A stretch of 64,000 nucleotides of DNA, from NCBI GenBank assembly GCA_028456385.1, contig JALNQF010000034.1, positions 124,001-188,000 of the forward strand, written 5' to 3'. A model generated the notes under the pieces. That model saw only the letters and a list, made by a program, of their open reading frames with translations. It had not been told where the DNA came from and searched no databases. The translations under genes and the position numbers were made by a program. The stretch comes from Ophiosphaerella korrae. Taxonomy: Eukaryota; Ascomycota; Dothideomycetes; Pleosporales; Phaeosphaeriaceae. Shown piece by piece: positions 1-11,611 of the stretch. The stretch's first letter is position 1; every line of letters begins with the position of its first letter.

Positions 1-954
1 TAGGGCGACTTCGAGGAGACTTGCTACGCGTTCGTTGGCGGTGGGAGGGCGGTTCGCCTGGGCGCGAATTGGTCAGCGAAAATGTTGAAAAGGGGCGGGG
101 CACATCAGCACATGAGCGTACGTGTAGGAGTCGTGGATGCCATTGCCGAAGGGTGGTTTGTTGGGTTTATGAAAGTATCCGCGCTGCGTACTCCGGCGTC
201 TGTTTCTAGCCAGCGGTGTAAACAATGTAAAGTTGCAAACAAGGGCAGCCGCTGGTTCGTCGGCACACCCCACATGCAATCTGCAAGCTAAACCAATTTA
301 GTCGATGACGGGGGCATCGGGTAAGAAGGTACTGATGTACATGTTGCGCCTTGACAGCGCGCACACGGCCTAGTTCTGTCGCATTGTGCCTTTTCTAAGT
401 GAAGCTCACTGAAACTCAGCTTCCTCTTATGGTCTAGATTGCGCCGTGAACACCCATCTATTGCGACCGTTTATGTCCTCTGCGTGCACGCGACAGCCCC
501 TCTAAGCAGCTTGGAGCTGCGACAGCCTCTCCGGATTACCCGAGAATCTCAATTCAACTTACCTCAGTGCCACCCACGCAGCCGTAAGCCGCACAATTAT
601 ATACAAGGCTTTCCGTGCGCTCAGCCCCTTTCTATGTCCCGCTGCGCACAATCGCTCAGAAGATTACTCCAGCCCAACTATCGCCTATCCGGGCTGCCCA
701 CCAAGCAGCTTTCACGCCTCGACCGCCATAGATCAAAGGTCGGCGCTTACACAGAAGATTGTCCCAGCCAGAAAAGTGCGCCCGGATACTGTAAGACAAG
801 CGGCACTGGTTGGACTTTGGTCATAGTACTCGCTGTTACAGCCGGCGGTGCTCTCCTGGCCCCTCTATTCCAGACGTCACCTACGATTGAAAGCTCAAGG
901 CGCGATTCTGCTATTTCATTCAACGCCACACACCTCGCTGACTCGTATCTGATA
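1..954. other. left-edge non-coding / 5' region of the SEC14-like gene
   Basis: No recognisable gene was found before the SEC14-like start. The frame of that gene stays open back to position 439, with an upstream ATG at 634, so part of this stretch may be an N-terminal extension or a spliced leader (see findings). The first 430 bases hold only short open frames with no recognisable content. Confidence 0.5.
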
Positions 955-2452
955 ATGGCCCCAAATACGCCACCTGGCCGGCCTGGCACGCTTACCGTCG
1001 AAGAAGAAAAGAAGTTGCGCGAGCTATGGGCCATGACAATGAAGGTTTTTGGGGTACATGTCGCTACTGAAGAAGCCAATGGTGTAAGCACCCCTGTCAC
1101 ACCTGCGGCAAGCGAAGTTGAGCAGGAGAAAGATGGAAAGAAGGATAAGAAGAAGAGCCGACTGAATGTTTTTAGGCGGAGCAAGGACGACAAAAGCGCG
1201 GATGGCAAAGCTTCCACTCCGTCAGGAACATCAACACCTTCAGACATTAGCTCGTTATCAATATCAGCTGAGGATGACAAGTTTGGTCAGACTGCAGATT
1301 TCAAAGTCGCGATAGCAAACACTGCCCCAGAAGAGCTACGAAGAGCATTCTGGAACATGGTCAAGCATGATCATCCTGATGCGCTTCTTCTCCGGTTTCT
1401 GCGTGCAAGAAAATGGGATGTGGAAAAGGCGCTTATCATGATGATTTCAACAATGCAGTGGAGGTTAGCTGAAATGCACGTCGACGATGACATCATTAAG
1501 AATGGTGAATTGAAGGCAATAGAAGACACGAAATCAACTGACGCAAAAGTAAAGAAAAATGCCGAGGATTTCCTAACTCAGTTGCGAATAGGCAAGAGTT
1601 ATATTCATGGAGTCGATAATGAGGGAAGACCAATGAGTTTTGTTCGCGTGCGGTTACACAGAGCAGGTGAACAGACAGAAGAAAGCCTAGAGAGATTCAC
1701 CGTCTACACAATCGAAACAACAAGAATGCTCCTAAGGCCGCCGATCGACACTGCTGTAAGCCAGCCCCTACCCGTGAACAGAAATGTCAAGCTGACAGCC
1801 AGAACAGACCATCATTTTCGACATGACCGACTTCTCCATGGCCAACATGGATTACACCCCTGTAAAATTCATGATAAAATGCTTTGAAGCAAACTACCCA
1901 GAGTCTCTGGGCGCTGTCCTTGTCTACAAAGCGCCCTGGGTATTCAACGCCATCTGGGCCATCATCCGCGGCTGGTTGGATCCCGTCGTCGCCGGAAAAG
2001 TGCACTTCGCCAAAACCATCGACGAGCTCGAGAAATTCGTTCCGCGCAAACAAATCCCCGCTGAACTTGGCGGCGACGAAAAATGGACCTATGAGTTCCC
2101 CGAACCCGTTGCTGGCGAAAACGACAAGATGAGCGACACTGCGGGGAAGAACGTGCTGGAAGATGAACGTTTGAGTATTGTTGGGAAGTATGAGAGCACT
2201 GTATTGGAATGGATGCGGGATGGTGACAAGGACTTGAGCTTGGACGCCCGGAGGAAAGAACGGGATGCCCTGGCGGAGGAATTGAGGCTCAATTACTGGA
2301 AATTGGATCCGTATGTAAGGGCGCGGACGCTGTACGATCGTATGGGTCTTCTTTCCGGCGGGGGGCAACTTGCATTTTATCCGCCTGCAAAGCAAAGCGC
2401 GACTGCTATTGCGCCGGCACGGACGTCGGCAAGTGCGGACGATGTTGATTGA
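955..2452 (+). CDS. SEC14-like CRAL-TRIO phosphatidylinositol-transfer family protein
   Basis: Model: join(955..1755, 1808..2452), 481 aa. Proteins of this family bind a phospholipid or other lipid in a hydrophobic pocket and move it between membranes. The N-terminus PPGRPGTLT followed by EEEKKLRELW is the usual opening of fungal SEC14-like proteins. A Lys/Ser-rich linker comes next, then the CRAL-TRIO N domain (DALLLRFLRARKWDVEKA). The lipid-binding domain spans the intron and continues TIIFDMTDFSMANMDYTPVK. The 52-nt intron (1756-1807) uses a GTAAG donor, and only the CAG ending at 1807 keeps frame. The ATG at 955 was chosen because it has A at -3 and G at +4. An in-frame ATG at 634 would add 107 residues that start like a mitochondrial presequence. 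The family is clear; the ligand and location are not. Confidence 0.85.
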
Positions 2453-2743
2453 GGGGTGACTGTGGTGATACGCGTGTTGTGGGCGATTTGGTTAGATATG
2501 TCCGGCGCGTCATGCGTGTTTGATCAGGTGGAGGAGCGGTTGTCCACTTGTGTAGTTGGCATGGCGGTGTTGTACACATGCATTATAATCTAATACATAT
2601 ACACAAATGGTAGACACAAGCACTTGCGCTGATGAACACACTATATTGGTATCTGGCTACGATGTGAGGATGCTTTACAGGGCTGAACATGGTACACCGA
2701 TCAAGAATCTGCTCGTGTCGATGTGCCAACATAAGCTTCACGC

Positions 2744-3934
2744 TCAAGCAGAGAGCTTTAGCTCCCTTCCACCCTTTAGCCGATGATCTTCGTGGTTGTT
2801 TACTTCATCAAGCTTCGAGGCAAGGTCGTTTGTATCGGCAACATCGTCATCGGTGGCCGGCTCGCTCTTGACTGTTAGAGCGCTTTTCTTGGATTTTGAA
2901 GCCCCAAGCGTGGTGCTGTCGTTGTCTTCGACCTCGGGCACAACTAGACCCTTAGCAGGTCGGTATGTTATATGTCCTTTTTGGGCGGCAGCGAGACGTT
3001 GCTTTTGGCCTGCTTCGCCGGCTCGACCTAGCACGCCAGCAATGACTTGTATGCAACGGAGACTGCAGGTCTTTAGCTTAGGAAAGGAACGAAAGGAGCA
3101 CCGAACTCACCTGTCGTCGTTGGCGGGAATGGGATAAGTAACCCATGTGGGATCCGCATTGGTATCAATAACTCCAATGGTAGGAATATTGTTTAGTGCG
3201 CATTCGTGTAGTAAGACGTAGTTTTCGAGTGGATTCACGCACACGACCAGGTCGGGGCGCAATACAGGTCGGCCGAACAGTTGTTCTTCGAAGCCGGTGA
3301 CCTCTTTGTCGTGCTCGTTGACCACCTTCGTTTTACACCTACCGAGGATCTGCTGTCCATTTGTGATGCTCCCCGGTATCCAGCGCTCGAAGAGGTGGTA
3401 TCCTTTGGCGAGCTGGGCGGCGGTTGCCACGGCTCTGTCTTGCCCATCGCGGGTGCCAACAAAGAGGACCATGCCTCCTCTTCTACATACTTCCTGGACC
3501 ACTTTGGCGGATCGTCGCAAGTGAGCGGCCGTGACTTCCAGCGAGATAATGTGCACGCCTTGCCGTATTCCGTGGATATAGCGCGCGTTGGCAGGATTCC
3601 ACAGAGAAGTAAGGTGACCCTGATGGGCCTCGGAGGCTAGGAGGAGCTCGAGGGTGACGTCGGCAGGCGAGGGAGGGTTGTTCAGGAGGGTGTGTGGTTG
3701 GTAGTGTGGGGTGATGTCGGCGCCCAGCTTGCCCATTTGCTGTTGCTGTTGCTTGAAGACATGATACTGCTCTGCGACATTGGCGGTCGTTTGCGAGGCG
3801 GGCTCTGGAGGAGTCGGCTGTAGCTGGGTGAGGCTGTTTTGCGTTGGCTCGATGGCGTCGATCTGGGTGGAAAGAAATCGTCGCAGCGGCCGCCGGGATG
3901 AGCGGCCGAGCCGTATCGCTTGTCGTAATATCAT
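2744..3934 (-). CDS. MRP4: mitochondrial small-subunit ribosomal protein uS2m
   Basis: Model: complement(join(2744..3062, 3111..3934)), 380 aa. This is the mitochondrial homologue of bacterial ribosomal protein S2, a structural component of the mitoribosome small subunit. The first residues (MILRQAIRLGRSSRRPLRRF) are Arg-rich and acid-free, as expected for a matrix-targeting presequence. Core uS2 blocks are visible: HLTSLWNPANARYIHGIRQG, GGMVLFVGTRDGQ, RWIPGSITN and PTIGVIDTNADPTWVTYPIP. The 48-nt intron (3063-3110) splits the conserved stretch ANDD|SLRCIQVIAGVLGRAGE. A nearer AG breaks frame, and the one used restores the family sequence. The C-terminal tail of about 80 residues is charged and low in complexity, as is common in fungal uS2m. 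Confidence 0.93.
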
Positions 3935-4735
3935 TGTGCTTCCGCGGCACGCAATCGTTCGCTCGCGTATCGTCGTGACAATTCGAGCTGCTTGGTCAAC
4001 CGTCCAAAATGTTCACCACCATGCGGCATGGCTGACCGCCAAGCTCTGCTAATGATGACACATGGCGCTAAACGGCTTTGAGGCTGAGCACGCCTAACCC
4101 GGGTGAATGGATGATGACGACGGTAGACGGGTACCGGCGCCCCTGGCAATAGGCATGTTTCCCATGTTGCAATGCACATGTCGCGGACGGGCCCGCGGAG
4201 TTCCAGCTGGCCTTGCTCAGGAGGCACATGGCTGTCCACAGATTGCCATGCAGTGCACAAAATCCCATCTGTCCCTGCATCTTCTCACTGCGCTGCCTGC
4301 CCACACCCTGCTGGGCATCGTGCTCGGCGAGGCTTTACAGGGTGTTGTTGCCCATCCTGCTTTGCCCAGCCTAGTTGTCCATGACACCCAGATAGCGCGC
4401 CGAACGTCAAATGAGCTAGGCTAAGCGCATTCATTCAGTCCCCACGCCCGCCACGCTCCCCATCCGACCTCACTGCCCAACGCCATTCGCACGCCGCCAC
4501 TTTGGTCATCTGCTGAGACCCTTGAGGACCCCTGTCGACGACGCATGCTGCACACGACTGCCCATCGTCGACCACACCTCGACTCCTGCCACCACTGCCC
4601 GACGGCTGCCCTGCGATGCACCCACGTCCTCAACCTGCTGTTTGAGCCTCTTTGAGGCCTATACTCTCGGCCCCAGCCACTGCTCGCCGGCACCTATTTT
4701 GTACCTCAAGACCCATCGCCCATGTGCCCGCCGCC
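3935..4735. promoter_or_regulatory. shared upstream region of MRP4 (minus) and wc-1 (plus)
   Basis: This 0.8-kb spacer lies between two divergent genes and should hold both promoters and the long C-rich wc-1 leader (4430-4735 is rich in CCA and CTC). No convincing coding exon was found. Short open frames here have no family signature. Confidence 0.5.
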
Positions 4736-7700
4736 ATGGACGACAGCGGCTACCCCTACCCGGTGCGGTCCTTCGGTTCGAGCAGACAGGTCATGATGGG
4801 AAATATGGACAGTGGAATGAATACCTATGGCGATACAAACCAGGGGCAAAGTTTGGACCAGGCAAGTCTACACGGCATTCTGTGCTGGCCCTGCAGTATT
4901 GACAGAGTGTTAGATTGTGAGCCAAAACGACAAAGTAGAGAACATCAGGCGGCGGAGCATGCCTGTTTACGCGAACACACGGCAGCAACAAATTGAAATG
5001 TCACCAGAAAGTAGGCGATTGTCTATGCTAAACTTTGGGGATCCGAACGGCGTCGATGCCTTTCAGTTCGATATGCAAACACCCAGCATGGAAAGCATGA
5101 TGCACAATAATCCCAACTTTCCACAGACTACAGCCGAAATGCAGCACAACCAAAATGCAGCCAACGGCCTAGCGGTGCATACTCAGTTTCCTGGCCAGAA
5201 CTCTCCCTTCTCCGCTATGGCCGCTCCTGGCTCCGCGTATGCCTCACCTTTACATGCAAACGCATCACTAGATTTGGACATGAGCCCCTACCCGAACAGT
5301 ATGTCCATGGCCATGGATATGGACGACTCGCTCACCGTCATGTCGACTGATATGAACATTTTCCCTAGCAATCAGTTTAGCCCTGTTATGATGGGATCTC
5401 CTATTGAACAAGATTCCATAGGTCCCATGCCTGCACCTAACCAGGACAATCCCATTACCGGGTTACAAAGCCATGAGCATTTCAAACACCAGTCCATGAG
5501 CAATACGCCCGAGACCAGATCAGGTGCGTCTGGCCTACCTAGTCGTACCAGTAGTCAGGACCAAATTAGCATGCGTTCCAATTCAAGACCCCATAGCGAG
5601 CAACACCCATCCTCGAAAAGCAATAATATCCCGACCCAAATGAATTTGTCTTCACTGAGTAAACAGCAACCAATCGCATTAGACCCCGGACAAGATCTTC
5701 CGAAGGAGAAGATGAACCAGATCAATGGTTTTCAACTCTGGAACCCACCACCTGGCGGCTTTCCTTCGACGATGCACTCCAATCCTCACATGAAAACTCA
5801 ATTCAAGAACGCCTACTCTTCGACTGGCTTTGATATGCTTGGGGTGCTTATGCGAGTTGCTTCGAGGCCTGATCCACAAATAGACATAGGCTCAGTAGAT
5901 CTGGCGTGTGCCTTTGTAGTTTGCGATGCTGAAATGGACGATCTACCCATAGTCTATTGCTCGGAAAACTTCGAACGGCTCACAGGCTATACCAAACACA
6001 TGATTCTTGGAAGAAATTGTCGCTTTTTACAGTCCCCTGATGGCAAAGTAGAGTCTGGCATCAAGCGCAAATATGTTGACGACGACTCGGTCTTCTACTT
6101 GAAAAATATGATCACCAACCGGGCAGAAGCACAGATCAGTTTGATTAATTATCGCAGAGGTGGGCAACCATTCATGAATCTACTTACTATGATACCCGTA
6201 GCTTGGGAACCTGGCGGTCCCATCAAGTTCTTCGTAGGCTTCCAAGTTGACCTGGTTGAACAACCCGGAGCCATGACGAACAAAAACTCAGGTACGGATA
6301 TCTCCAAAGAGTGTTCATGCGAAAGATTGATCGTATATAGATGGCTCATACAGAGTTAATTATCAACGCGGAATGTCTATGCCAAGCTATGTTTTCAACG
6401 ACTCACAGAAACCCCAGCAAGAGCAAGGGCAAACCATTTCAAAAGACGAGGTTTCAAACGTTCTTGCTACATACAACGGTTCGGGAGACTCAGAAATCAC
6501 ACGACGCATATGGGACAAGGTCCTTTTGGAGAACGCTGACGATGTGGTGCACGTCTTATCTCTTAAGGGGTTATTTCTTTACCTTTCACCAGCCAGCAGT
6601 AGAATACTGGAATACGATCCCAGCGAGTTAATTGGCACAGCTCTGTCATCAGTGTGTCATCCCAGCGACATCGTTCCTGTCACAAGAGAGTTGAAAGAGA
6701 CAACAAATGGCAGCTCAGTCAACGTGGTGTTTAGGATACGACGGAAGAAGAGCGGCTATATGTGGTTTGAGGGCCATGGGTCGTTACACACCGAACAAGG
6801 GAAGGGCCGTAAATGCATCATTCTGGTAGGCCGCGAACGTCCGGTGTACACTCTCAGTAAAACTATTATTCGACAATCGGGTGGTGTGGGTGACAACGAG
6901 CTGTGGACCAAGATGTCGACATCTGGAATGTTCTTATTCATTTCATCAAACGTTCGACAATTGCTGGACAAACAGCCGGACGAGCTTGTAGGGACAAGCA
7001 TACAGTCGCTCATGCGTGCAGAATCTAGAGCCAATTTTGGACGCATCCTTGAATTCGCAAGAACAGGACGAAAGGGCGAGGTAAAGCATGAGATGATGAA
7101 CAAGAGAGGTCAAGTTCTCCAGGCGCTCACCACGATATATCCTGGGGACGCGATTGAGGGGCAGAAACCCACTTTCGTTGTTGGACAAACGCGGTTGCTA
7201 AAATACTCGAGGAATAATCACACGAACCGCCAGTCGATGTATACTAACAAGGAGCGAAATACCGGAGACTCGACTCCCACCGTGCCCAATCAACAATCAA
7301 TGAGCTCTCCATATCCTGCATCTGTGACAGGAAATACTGGGGCGAATACTCCGGTTACATCGTCGACCGAAGCGCGGTACATGACGACAGAAGAGTCTGC
7401 AACAACTTACGCTGGGAATAATGGCCTTCAGCTTGGACACCAAGATCAAAGCCTGGCATCCGACGACAACGTGTTTGACGAATTGAAAACTACGCGAAGC
7501 ACAAGCTGGCAATACGAGCTTCGACAGATGGAAAAGCGAAACAGATACTTGGCCGAGGAGGTACAGAGTTTGCTCGCTGCTAAGAAGAAAAGGAAGCGGA
7601 GAAAGGGCGCAGGTCAACTGCAGAAGGATTGTGCGAATTGCCATACACGAGCAACCCCTGAGTGGCGGCGAGGTCCATCAGGTAACCGGGACTTGTGCAA

Positions 7701-8095
7701 TTCTTGCGGTTTGCGCTGGGCCAAGCAGGTAGGTTTCTAGTCCTGCCTATACTATAACGCTGTGGCACCTGAGTTGCATGACATGAACTGACTTTTCTCT
7801 TTGATAGCAAGGTCGAGTGTCGCCACGCACGTCTTCTGCAACAAGTGACAAGAGCAAAAAGAGCACTTCGCCACGGCACCAGCCAAGTCACCACACTATT
7901 CTACCCAACAAAATATCCGAGACTGGGCAAAGCTCGTCCATCACCTCAACAATGGCCCCATCTAGCAAGCGATCACCCATACAAGGCGGAATTGGCGATG
8001 CGCATGCTGCAAAGGCAGCTCGCGTTGAGGCTGCTGCATCACAAGGATTCGTACCACCACAGAGTATTGATGAAGTACCAGAGCCAGAATTGTGA
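4736..8095 (+). CDS. wc-1: White collar-1 type blue-light receptor / GATA transcription factor
   Basis: Model: join(4736..4861, 4914..6291, 6341..7728, 7808..8095), 1059 aa. WC-1 is the fungal flavin photoreceptor and transcription factor. It acts in the nucleus with WC-2 to switch on light-responsive genes. A LOV domain holds GRNCRFLQ, where Cys411 is the residue that forms the flavin adduct. Two more PAS domains follow at about residues 560-670 and 690-790. Near residue 931 comes a WC-1 type GATA zinc finger, [20 protein letters not shown] then CNSC. A basic KKKRKRRK run just before it is a likely nuclear signal. The long N-terminus is Met/Asn/Gln/Ser-rich but has no long polyglutamine tract. 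Intron 1 (4862-4913) uses a GC donor (GCAAGT), introns 2 and 3 are GT-AG, and all splices keep frame. Length is slightly below that of the Neurospora protein. Confidence 0.96.
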
Positions 8096-9199
8096 GAGTA
8101 CGCGGCCTAGCATCACTCATCCCACCCTACTTTTCTCTTTGTCTATATTAATTTTGTTTCCCCGCACACCCTGGAAGGACGCCCAGGGTGAATGATACCA
8201 ACAATACCCCACGTGATCCACCCTGTAGACTTTACGCCATTCCCGCTTTGCCGACGCAGATTTTCGAATTCTTCAACATGAATGACGTTGAACTGGTGGG
8301 GGTATTACTCCTTCCTTGACAGTTATTAGTCAGGTTGAGCCATGGATTTGACGCAGCTTTACCCATATTTCTAGACGCGTCTTTATTGTAGATGGAAGGC
8401 AGGATGACGGATTGGATTTGATGTACAATTTCATGTCGGCATGTGAGTGGACGCATAGCTGTAGCTCTGACCAGGATATATTTTGGATGGCCTAGCAGTC
8501 ATATACGTGCGTCCTGCACGCACCGTTATGTACATAGCAATTTGGTCGAATTTGACGCGACCATCCGATTTAGTGCACGACGGCGCAATCCGTTTGTCGT
8601 ATCAGCCAGGATAGTTTATGCGCAATGGGTTGTCAAGCCATGAGAGGAGCAACAAGAAGGCAGGCGTGGCAGGTGTGGCAGGCGTCCCTGGCCGCAGGGA
8701 CCAGTGTACGTACATGGAGAATTGGCAATACAGCACTGCCAGCTCAGTTGAATGCGACACGATATGGGGCTCGGTGGAGTGATTGGCCTCGTTTACACAA
8801 GCGACCACGAACCCCATGTGAAGACGGTCAAGACGGGGAAGACTTGACACTCCACGCAGGCACGTGTTCGGGACAAGGTTCCAGAATGCAACTGTGGGGC
8901 CGGCATCATGTTTCCTGTCCTGTATTGCGTCTTTGGTCTGTGCACAGGCGCAAGTACCTGCTCAAGCACCAAGTTAAGACACCAACTGATCCACGCCTCA
9001 TTCCGCTCCCTTCCCTTTCCATTCTCCTCCTTGCGAACGACACGCGCTGCGACAAGGCTGTTTTGGCTCTGCTGTGTGTGTTTGTGAGTTTACCTAGCAC
9101 AGTGCTGTATCACGAGCAGATACAACGCCCCAACACGACCCGCGACCGAACGGACGCTATTCGGGCCAATTGGTTGCGCAGAGCGAGCTGGAGAGGGGC
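8096..9199. other. intergenic region between wc-1 and the Ras-like gene
   Basis: About 1.1 kb without a supported gene. It should contain the wc-1 3' untranslated region and, in its last few hundred bases, the CT-rich promoter and leader of the Ras-family gene. Confidence 0.5.
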
Positions 9200-10059
9200 A
9201 TGGACGAGAACAGCAGGATTACAATCACCGTGTGCGGCGATGGCGGCTGCGGTATGTATGCGCGTGCGCAACGAGCAGATCAGAAGGGTATCCACTAATG
9301 TAGCCAGGCAAGAGCTCCATCACACTGCGCTTGGTTAGAAGCCAGTGGACGTCGGAGTATGACCCGACAATAGGTGCGCGAGGCCCATTGCCGCCCACCC
9401 TCCTCCCACGCCCCCACTAACTCTCTCTTCGCGCAGAGGACTCGTACTCGGTCACGCGAAATATCGATGGCGTGCCCTACTACCTCATGCTGACCGACAC
9501 CGCGGGCCAAGAAGAATACCGCGGGCTCTGGGCTGCGTCCAATCTCAAGTCTGATGCCTTTCTCCTCGTCTACGACATTACCTCGGCAAACTCGCTCGAT
9601 GCGCTCGAGTACTTCATGGAGATGATTGACATGGAGGAAGAAAGCCGCATCGACCAGGGCAAGACGCCGCCAGTGAAGATCGTAGCAGGGAATAAGTGCG
9701 ATCTGCAAGCCCAGCGGCAGATCAAGGCGAAGGACGGCCTAGAGTGGGCACGGCGCAGGAAGTGCGGCTTCATGGAGACAAGTGCGAGGGAAATGGTCAA
9801 CATCGAAGAGACGTTTGCACGTATGTTGCCGTTTCCCGGTCCTGAAATAACATGGACTAGGTGCTGACTTTACACAGTCCTCGTTCGTCGAGTAGTCGAA
9901 GCTCGTCGATTGGCAGCCGGCGATGCGCATGGCGCGCAATCATTCCGAACTGCTGCTCTGCCGCCGCCCAAGGCGAACGACTTGTCATCAAATACACCAT
10001 ATGAGAAAGGTGACGGCGAATCTAAAGACGGGTTTTGGAACAGGTTCAGATGCTGGTAG
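9200..10059 (+). CDS. Ras-family small GTPase without a CaaX box
   Basis: Model: join(9200..9251, 9308..9373, 9437..9820, 9878..10059), 227 aa. It is a GTP-binding molecular switch. All guanine-nucleotide motifs are present: the P-loop GDGGCGKSS (joined across intron 1), the switch I region DPTIEDSY (across intron 2), switch II DTAGQEEYRGLW, NKCD and ETSA. The DPTIEDSY effector sequence places it in the Ras/Rap branch rather than Rho or Rab. Introns of 56, 63 and 57 nt have good donors and keep phase. The C-terminal tail is Ala/Arg-rich, then Ser/Asp/Lys-rich, and ends FWNRFRCW. The only terminal Cys is followed by a single Trp, so no standard farnesylation box exists. Which fungal Ras paralogue it represents is not settled. 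Confidence 0.9.
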
Positions 10060-10696
10060 TTGGTGATTGGCGCATTTGGGCGTATGGAGTTCATTGCGTG
10101 GGTAAGATATGACTATAATTTGGTGTTGTGAGCGTTGTTCGGGGCGTTGTTGGCTCGCACGATTAGCTGTATCAGGGCATTTGCGAAGGTGTTTTGGGGA
10201 GGGCTCAGCCGTTGGTTATTCAAGAAGGCCTTGGGTATGTCTGCGAAGACTTTTATGTATGATTATTTTCCTCTTCCGGGCGAGCTGGGAGGTACTGTTG
10301 GGCGCATTTTCTGCGCTTGTCGAGCCGATTGCTGAATGAAGGAGTAACTTTGGTCCATTTCTATTTTTGAGGATAGTGTTGGTGCTTGTGCTTCACGAAA
10401 TTTCGTTGATGTTACGGACACAATAACCGATTCGAGGCATGCGATGCAGCTAATGTCGGCGATTTGATGGCACTCCACTAGCGTCTGTGCGTAAGCACGC
10501 CATTAGTTTTGGTTGTGATATAGACTCTGGAACTTTTAGATATTCAAAATATTTACTGCGCGCCAGTCTACAATCGAAGTTTAAGAAGAGACGTGGTTGT
10601 TAGGGTGTTTTGCATTTGGAAGTAGGAAGTGAACCAACATCTCACTTACCCCACCATCGGGGCTCGTGCGTGGTTGAACAAGAGCAAGGAAGCAAG
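10060..10696. other. intergenic region upstream of the mitochondrial carrier gene
   Basis: About 0.64 kb with no supported gene. It probably comprises the Ras-gene 3' end and the carrier promoter. Confidence 0.5.
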
Positions 10697-11611
10697 ATGT
10701 CCAAAGTCGATTATGAGATAGAGGGTACAGACCAAGGCTTAAGCCGGACGTTGAAAGATCTCTTTGCAGGCGCCGTCGGCGGAGTAGCACAGGTCCTTAT
10801 TGGCCAACCATTCGACATCGTCAAAGTCCGATTACAAACTACACAACAATACACCGGAGCCTTGGACGCTGCAACAAAAATCTATCGGAACGAAGGTGCT
10901 CTCGCTTTCTACAAAGGAACCTTAACACCGCTCTTCGGCATCGGAGCCTGCGTATCCGTCCAGTTCGGCGGCTTCCACTATGCACGACGCGTCCTCGAGG
11001 CTCAAAACGAAGCCAAACACGGCTCACCACACCTCTCCTACTCACAATACTACGCCGCAGGAGCCTTTGCTGGTGTTGCCAATACCGTCTTATCTAGCCC
11101 AATCGAACACATCCGCATTCGACTGCAAACACAACCCCACGGCGCAAACCGCCTGTACAACGGCCCCATCGACTGCGTGCGCAAGCTCTCCGCACATCAA
11201 GGCATTCTCGCCGGCCTATACCGCGGCACCGCCGTGACTTATCTGCGCGAAGCCCAAGCCTATGGCATGTGGTTTACCACCTTTGAGTATTTGATGAACT
11301 CGGACGCCGCACGCAACAACATCGCACGCGAAGACATCAGCACGCCCAAAGTGGCGCTGTATGGAGGCCTCGCGGGGGAAATGCTGTGGATAAGCAGTTA
11401 CCCGTTTGACGTGATTAAGAGCAAGATGCAGAGCGATGGCTTCGGGGCAGCAATGAAGTACACGAGTATGCGGGATTGTTTTGCACAGACATGGAGGGCC
11501 GAGGGTGCGAGGGGTTTTTGGAGGGGAATAGGGCCCACGTTGTTGAGGGCTATGCCGGTTTCCGCGGGCACGTTTGCGACGGTCGAGGTTACCATGCGGT
11601 TGATCAAGTAG
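10697..11611 (+). CDS. YMC1: mitochondrial solute carrier of the YMC1/YMC2 type
   Basis: This is an intron-less 304-aa member of the mitochondrial carrier family (SLC25), which exchanges small metabolites across the inner membrane. Three tandem repeats are visible, each with the PX[D/E]XX[K/R] signature: QPFDIVKVRLQ, SPIEHIRIRLQ and YPFDVIKSKMQ. The order of residues, for instance LKDLFAGAVGGVAQVLIGQP and CVSVQFGG, resembles yeast Ymc1/Ymc2 and the carnitine-carrier branch. The ATG at 10697 was preferred over an upstream in-frame one at 10610, because repeat 1 starts about 20 residues after it and the length then matches the family. The transported substrate cannot be read from sequence. Confidence 0.9.
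   Translation: MSKVDYEIEGTDQGLSRTLKDLFAGAVGGVAQVLIGQPFDIVKVRLQTTQQYTGALDAATKIYRNEGALAFYKGTLTPLFGIGACVSVQFGGFHYARRVLEAQNEAKHGSPHLSYSQYYAAGAFAGVANTVLSSPIEHIRIRLQTQPHGANRLYNGPIDCVRKLSAHQGILAGLYRGTAVTYLREAQAYGMWFTTFEYLMNSDAARNNIAREDISTPKVALYGGLAGEMLWISSYPFDVIKSKMQSDGFGAAMKYTSMRDCFAQTWRAEGARGFWRGIGPTLLRAMPVSAGTFATVEVTMRLIK

Noticed and set aside
747..1280. 177-aa open frame antisense to the SEC14-like gene
   Set aside because: It is a shadow of the Ser/Lys-rich linker on the opposite strand and has no family signature.
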